Positions 61,985-64,000 of a DNA stretch of 64,000 nt are shown here, piece after piece. Made by a program: the position numbers and the translations under genes. Numbering within the stretch: position 1 is the first letter of the stretch; each line of letters starts with the position of its first letter. The notes below the pieces were generated by a model. That model was not told the DNA's origin. It worked only from the letters and a program-made list of their open reading frames with translations, and searched no databases. The DNA comes from Hamadaea flava (GTDB taxonomy: Bacteria; Actinomycetota; Actinomycetes; Mycobacteriales; Micromonosporaceae). The DNA lies in contig NZ_JAMZDZ010000001.1 in assembly GCF_024172085.1 (NCBI RefSeq), positions 2,728,001 to 2,792,000 on the forward strand. Reading direction: 5' to 3'.

Positions 61985-62806
61985 GTGATCCTCGTGACCG
62001 GCGCGACCGGCTCGATCGGCCGCCACCTCGTGCGCCGCCTCACCAACCTGAACGTGGAGTTCACCGCACTCGTACGCGATCCCCAAGCCGCCAGCCTGGA
62101 CTGCGACGTCGTGGCGGGCGACTACGACGATCCCGCCTCGATCGCCCGCGCGCTGGAGGGAGTGGACCGGCTGTTCCTCAACGGTGGTGGCGCGATCCCA
62201 ACCGACGGGCCCCAACCGATGGTGCGCCAGCAGATCAACGCGATCGACGCCGCGATCGACGCTGGAGTGTCCACGGTCGTCAAGGTCTCGGTGTGGGGCG
62301 CCAAGCCGGGCGGGAAGCTGGCCGAGGGCGCGCACTGGGAGATCGAACAACACCTGAAGACATCCTCTCTGTCGTGGTCGCTGCTCCAACCCAGCGGCTT
62401 CATGCAGAACTTCCGTACGGGAGCCGGAACGTTCACCGATGACGGCGCACTGATCGGGCTGGCCGGCGACTGGCGGGTCTCCTACATCGACGCCTTCGAC
62501 ATCGCCGCGTGCGCCGCCGAACTCCTGATCAGCCCGCATCGCGGCAACGAGACCTACGTGCTGACCGGACCGGAGGCGCTGACCCAGGCAGAGATCGCGA
62601 AGAAGCTCGGCGTCAACACGCTCGACCTGACCGAACCGGAGATGACTGCGCGGCTGACCGGGCTCGGCCTGCCCGCCCCATTCGCTGCTGACGTCGTGGA
62701 CCTGTGGCGCGAAGTTGCGGCCGGATCCCTCAGCGCGACGACTGACCGCGTACAACATCTGACTGGCGGGCGGCCGCGGACCTTCGACGAATTCCTCGCC
62801 GCCTAG
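61985..62806 (+). CDS. NmrA-like NAD(P)H-binding protein
   Basis: A 273-residue atypical SDR. VILVTGATGSIGRHLVRRL is the cofactor motif, and AGDYDDPASIARALEGVDRLFLNG and SWSLLQPSGFMQNF are characteristic of the NmrA-like quinone reductase group. GAAGGAG precedes the GTG start. Repression by the divergent TetR is likely. It may detoxify quinones or other electrophiles. Confidence 0.87.
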   Translation: MILVTGATGSIGRHLVRRLTNLNVEFTALVRDPQAASLDCDVVAGDYDDPASIARALEGVDRLFLNGGGAIPTDGPQPMVRQQINAIDAAIDAGVSTVVKVSVWGAKPGGKLAEGAHWEIEQHLKTSSLSWSLLQPSGFMQNFRTGAGTFTDDGALIGLAGDWRVSYIDAFDIAACAAELLISPHRGNETYVLTGPEALTQAEIAKKLGVNTLDLTEPEMTARLTGLGLPAPFAADVVDLWREVAAGSLSATTDRVQHLTGGRPRTFDEFLAA

Positions 62807-62811
62807 GTCTC

Positions 62812-62845
62812 CGCCGCCCGATCACGAAGGTCACATCGGGCGGCG
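62812..62845. terminator. Hairpin between NmrA-like and DUF4267 genes
   Basis: CGCCGCCCGAT (62812-62822) pairs perfectly with ATCGGGCGGCG (62835-62845), loop 12 bases, 6 bases past the stop, between convergent genes. Confidence 0.7.
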
Positions 62846-62872
62846 ATGAGCGCGGGGCCGACGCCCCATCCG

Positions 62873-63310
62873 TCAGCTCGGCCGGCCGACCGCAGCGAGC
62901 TGCGGGGCAGGCGTTCCCGATACGGCCGCGCGGGTCTCGCGCATGAGCGACAGGCCGGTGACCACCATCAGTGTCGCGGTCAGGCAGTGGACGCCGAGCG
63001 CGGTGGCCAGGGAGCCGTGGTGGGCCAGCACGTTGACCATGTCGCCGTACGCGGCGAGCGCCTCCACCAGCAGCACCCAGGCCAGCGCGCGGCGGTGGCC
63101 GGTCAGCAGCAGGACGCCCAGGACCAGGGCCAGGACGACGTCGCGGATTCCCTTGGTGATCAGGAACCCGCCGCCGTCGCCGGACGGCCAGTTCGGCAGG
63201 CCGTAGCCCGGCGCCGGCGTCTGCGGGTTCAGGATGTACTCCGTCCCGAACCAGAGGATGAAGAGGATGAACGCGGCGGCCAGGATGGTGTTGATCTTCT
63301 TCAGTGACAT
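62873..63310 (-). CDS. DUF4267-like membrane protein
   Basis: A 145-residue protein with about four helices, starting MSLKKINTILAAAFILFILWFGTEYILNP. The GLPNWP...GDGGGFLITKGIRDVVLALVLGVLL region is typical of small DUF4267 proteins. No function is known. AAGGAGAAG supplies the ribosome site. It follows the DUF1772 gene after 41 bases, so the two form an operon next to a TetR gene. Confidence 0.8.
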   Translation of the reverse strand: MSLKKINTILAAAFILFILWFGTEYILNPQTPAPGYGLPNWPSGDGGGFLITKGIRDVVLALVLGVLLLTGHRRALAWVLLVEALAAYGDMVNVLAHHGSLATALGVHCLTATLMVVTGLSLMRETRAAVSGTPAPQLAAVGRPS

Positions 63311-63351
63311 TGCGCTTCTCCTTGTGGGATCTTCGTCGGGCTGCGGTGGTC

Positions 63352-63798
63352 TCAGGCGAGGGCGACGACCAGCAGGGTGAAGGCGGCGATGAGGACCGCG
63401 ACGCGGACGTAGTGGTAGCGGTCCCACTGGCGCAGCTGCTGCTTCCAGTCGGCGGGCCGGTTTTCGGGGGTCCACGTCTTATTCCGGTTGTTGATCGGGA
63501 CGAGCAGCAGGATCGACATGACCACGCTGACCACCAGCAGGCATGCGGCGGTGATGACGAGTCCGGCGCCGTGGTGCTGCCATCCGGCGACCGCCCAGAT
63601 GGTGCTGAGGACGACGGAGCCGATGTACCAGAACGGCATCACGGCGCCGAGCATCCGGCCGCCATGGGCGTGGCCGAGCTGACCACTGTCCTCGGGAAGT
63701 GCGTTCAGGATCCGGTTCATGATGACGGCGACGGAGAACTCCACCCCCACCAGCAGTCCGACGATCACGACGGTGACGACCTCAAGTGCGTTGAGCAC
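63352..63798 (-). CDS. DUF1772 (anthrone-oxygenase-like) membrane protein
   Basis: A 148-residue protein with four helices, beginning VLNALEVVTVVIVGLLVGVEF. The conserved polar pieces MNRILNALPED, LVPINNRNKTW and WDRYHYVRV match DUF1772, a family that includes anthrone oxygenases and many unassigned actinomycete proteins. The GTG start has TGGAGGA upstream. It is divergent from a TetR gene and shares a promoter region with twin palindromes. Confidence 0.82.
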   Translation of the reverse strand: MLNALEVVTVVIVGLLVGVEFSVAVIMNRILNALPEDSGQLGHAHGGRMLGAVMPFWYIGSVVLSTIWAVAGWQHHGAGLVITAACLLVVSVVMSILLLVPINNRNKTWTPENRPADWKQQLRQWDRYHYVRVAVLIAAFTLLVVALA

Positions 63799-63817
63799 GA
63801 CTGTTCCTCCAGAAGAT

Positions 63818-63881
63818 CTAGCATTGCTAGCAGGCGAGGCAACGCTAGCAGTGTCGTTGCTTGCTTGTCTAGCAGTGCTAG
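63818..63881. promoter_or_regulatory. Twin TetR operators
   Basis: CTAGCATTGCTAG (63818-63830) and CTAGCAGTGCTAG (63869-63881) are perfect palindromes around one central base, 51 bases apart centre to centre. A half site (GCTAGCAGTG, 63844-63853) lies between. They flank the divergent start region of DUF1772 and TetR genes and are very likely bound by that TetR. Confidence 0.75.
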
Positions 63882-63890
63882 GATTCCGTC

Positions 63891-64000
63891 ATGTCGGTAA
63901 AGGAACGCAAGCAGCGAGAGCAGGCGGATCGCGAGCGCCTCATCGTGGCGACCGCTCGCGAACTCGCTGAGCAGCAGGGTTGGGACGCGGTCACCACCCG
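63891..64000 (+). CDS. TetR-family regulator (partial, runs off the window)
   Basis: The first 36 codons are visible: MSVKERKQREQADRERLIVA, then TARELAEQQGWDAVTTR, the first helices of a TetR HTH domain. The rest lies beyond the window. Its start is 10 bases after a palindromic site, so autoregulation is expected. Confidence 0.85.
   Translation, partial: MSVKERKQREQADRERLIVATARELAEQQGWDAVTT

Overview
The window is high-GC DNA with dense, short-spaced genes, frequent GTG starts, ATGA/GTGA overlaps and Streptomyces-type regulatory logic (SARP regulator, GTTCACC-type PHO box, CebR-like box, twin-arginine-like secretion signals, a decaprenyl-phosphate-type UbiA enzyme, a FolP2-type DHPS paralogue). 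This indicates a filamentous actinomycete. The recurrent GTACGC and GGCGTAC strings in coding sequence make me favour the Micromonosporaceae, but that is inference. I see no prophage, integrase, transposase or CRISPR array; it reads as chromosome with an accessory flavour.

Layout. 0-4.6 kb: glucose dehydrogenase, a glycogen-debranching-type glucosidase and threonine synthase, with a 40-bp tandem repeat array between the last two. 4.6-11.8 kb: LysR regulator and a secreted degradative set (M9 collagenase, PL8 polysaccharide lyase, M15-like peptidase with a peptidoglycan-binding domain). 11.9-21.6 kb: envelope glycan and lipid genes (UPF0104 membrane protein, two GT2 enzymes, a membrane EEP protein, an epimerase, a UbiA prenyltransferase, a GT4), interrupted by an SDR and a SARP regulator with a CebR-like box in its promoter region. 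21.7-27.8 kb: a fused four-domain ABC exporter, a zinc-ribbon membrane protein, an MFS transporter and a GNAT.

28.0-36.3 kb holds the most interesting locus, a three-gene leftward operon with overlapping reading frames: an unrecognised strand-rich 310-aa protein, a CHAT (caspase-fold) protease and a 1982-aa TPR protein. About 1.9 kb further on (38.2 kb) is a second protein with a caspase-like His/Cys dyad. 36.4-41.8 kb holds small regulator/transporter/SDR units. 41.8-44.6 kb is a divergent module of ATP-grasp glutathionylspermidine-synthase-like enzyme, small Cys/Gly-rich membrane protein, DUF350 protein and spermidine-synthase-like protein. 44.6-51 kb: HxlR/NmrA pair, then pstSCAB ending in an atypical response regulator, with a PHO box before pstS. 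51-57 kb: SixA-like phosphatase, secreted subtilase, large secreted ExeM-type nuclease. 57-64 kb: RibD-like reductase, Eis-like acetyltransferase, tRNA-Gly(GCC), FolP2-like protein, a small secreted four-cysteine protein, a TetR/NmrA pair, DUF4267 and DUF1772 membrane proteins and the start of another TetR gene.

A second theme is intergenic. Many gaps contain long near-perfect inverted repeats whose arms contain GATC. Two (38.06 and 61.22 kb) are copies of the same roughly 64-bp element in opposite orientation with a conserved, non-palindromic centre, so they are not merely terminators. Three of the hairpins are followed on the right by an almost pure G/C tract. No gene-free stretch exceeds 300 bases; the longest is about 291 bases (53392-53682), in which I see only an AT-rich promoter-like patch near 53500-53545.
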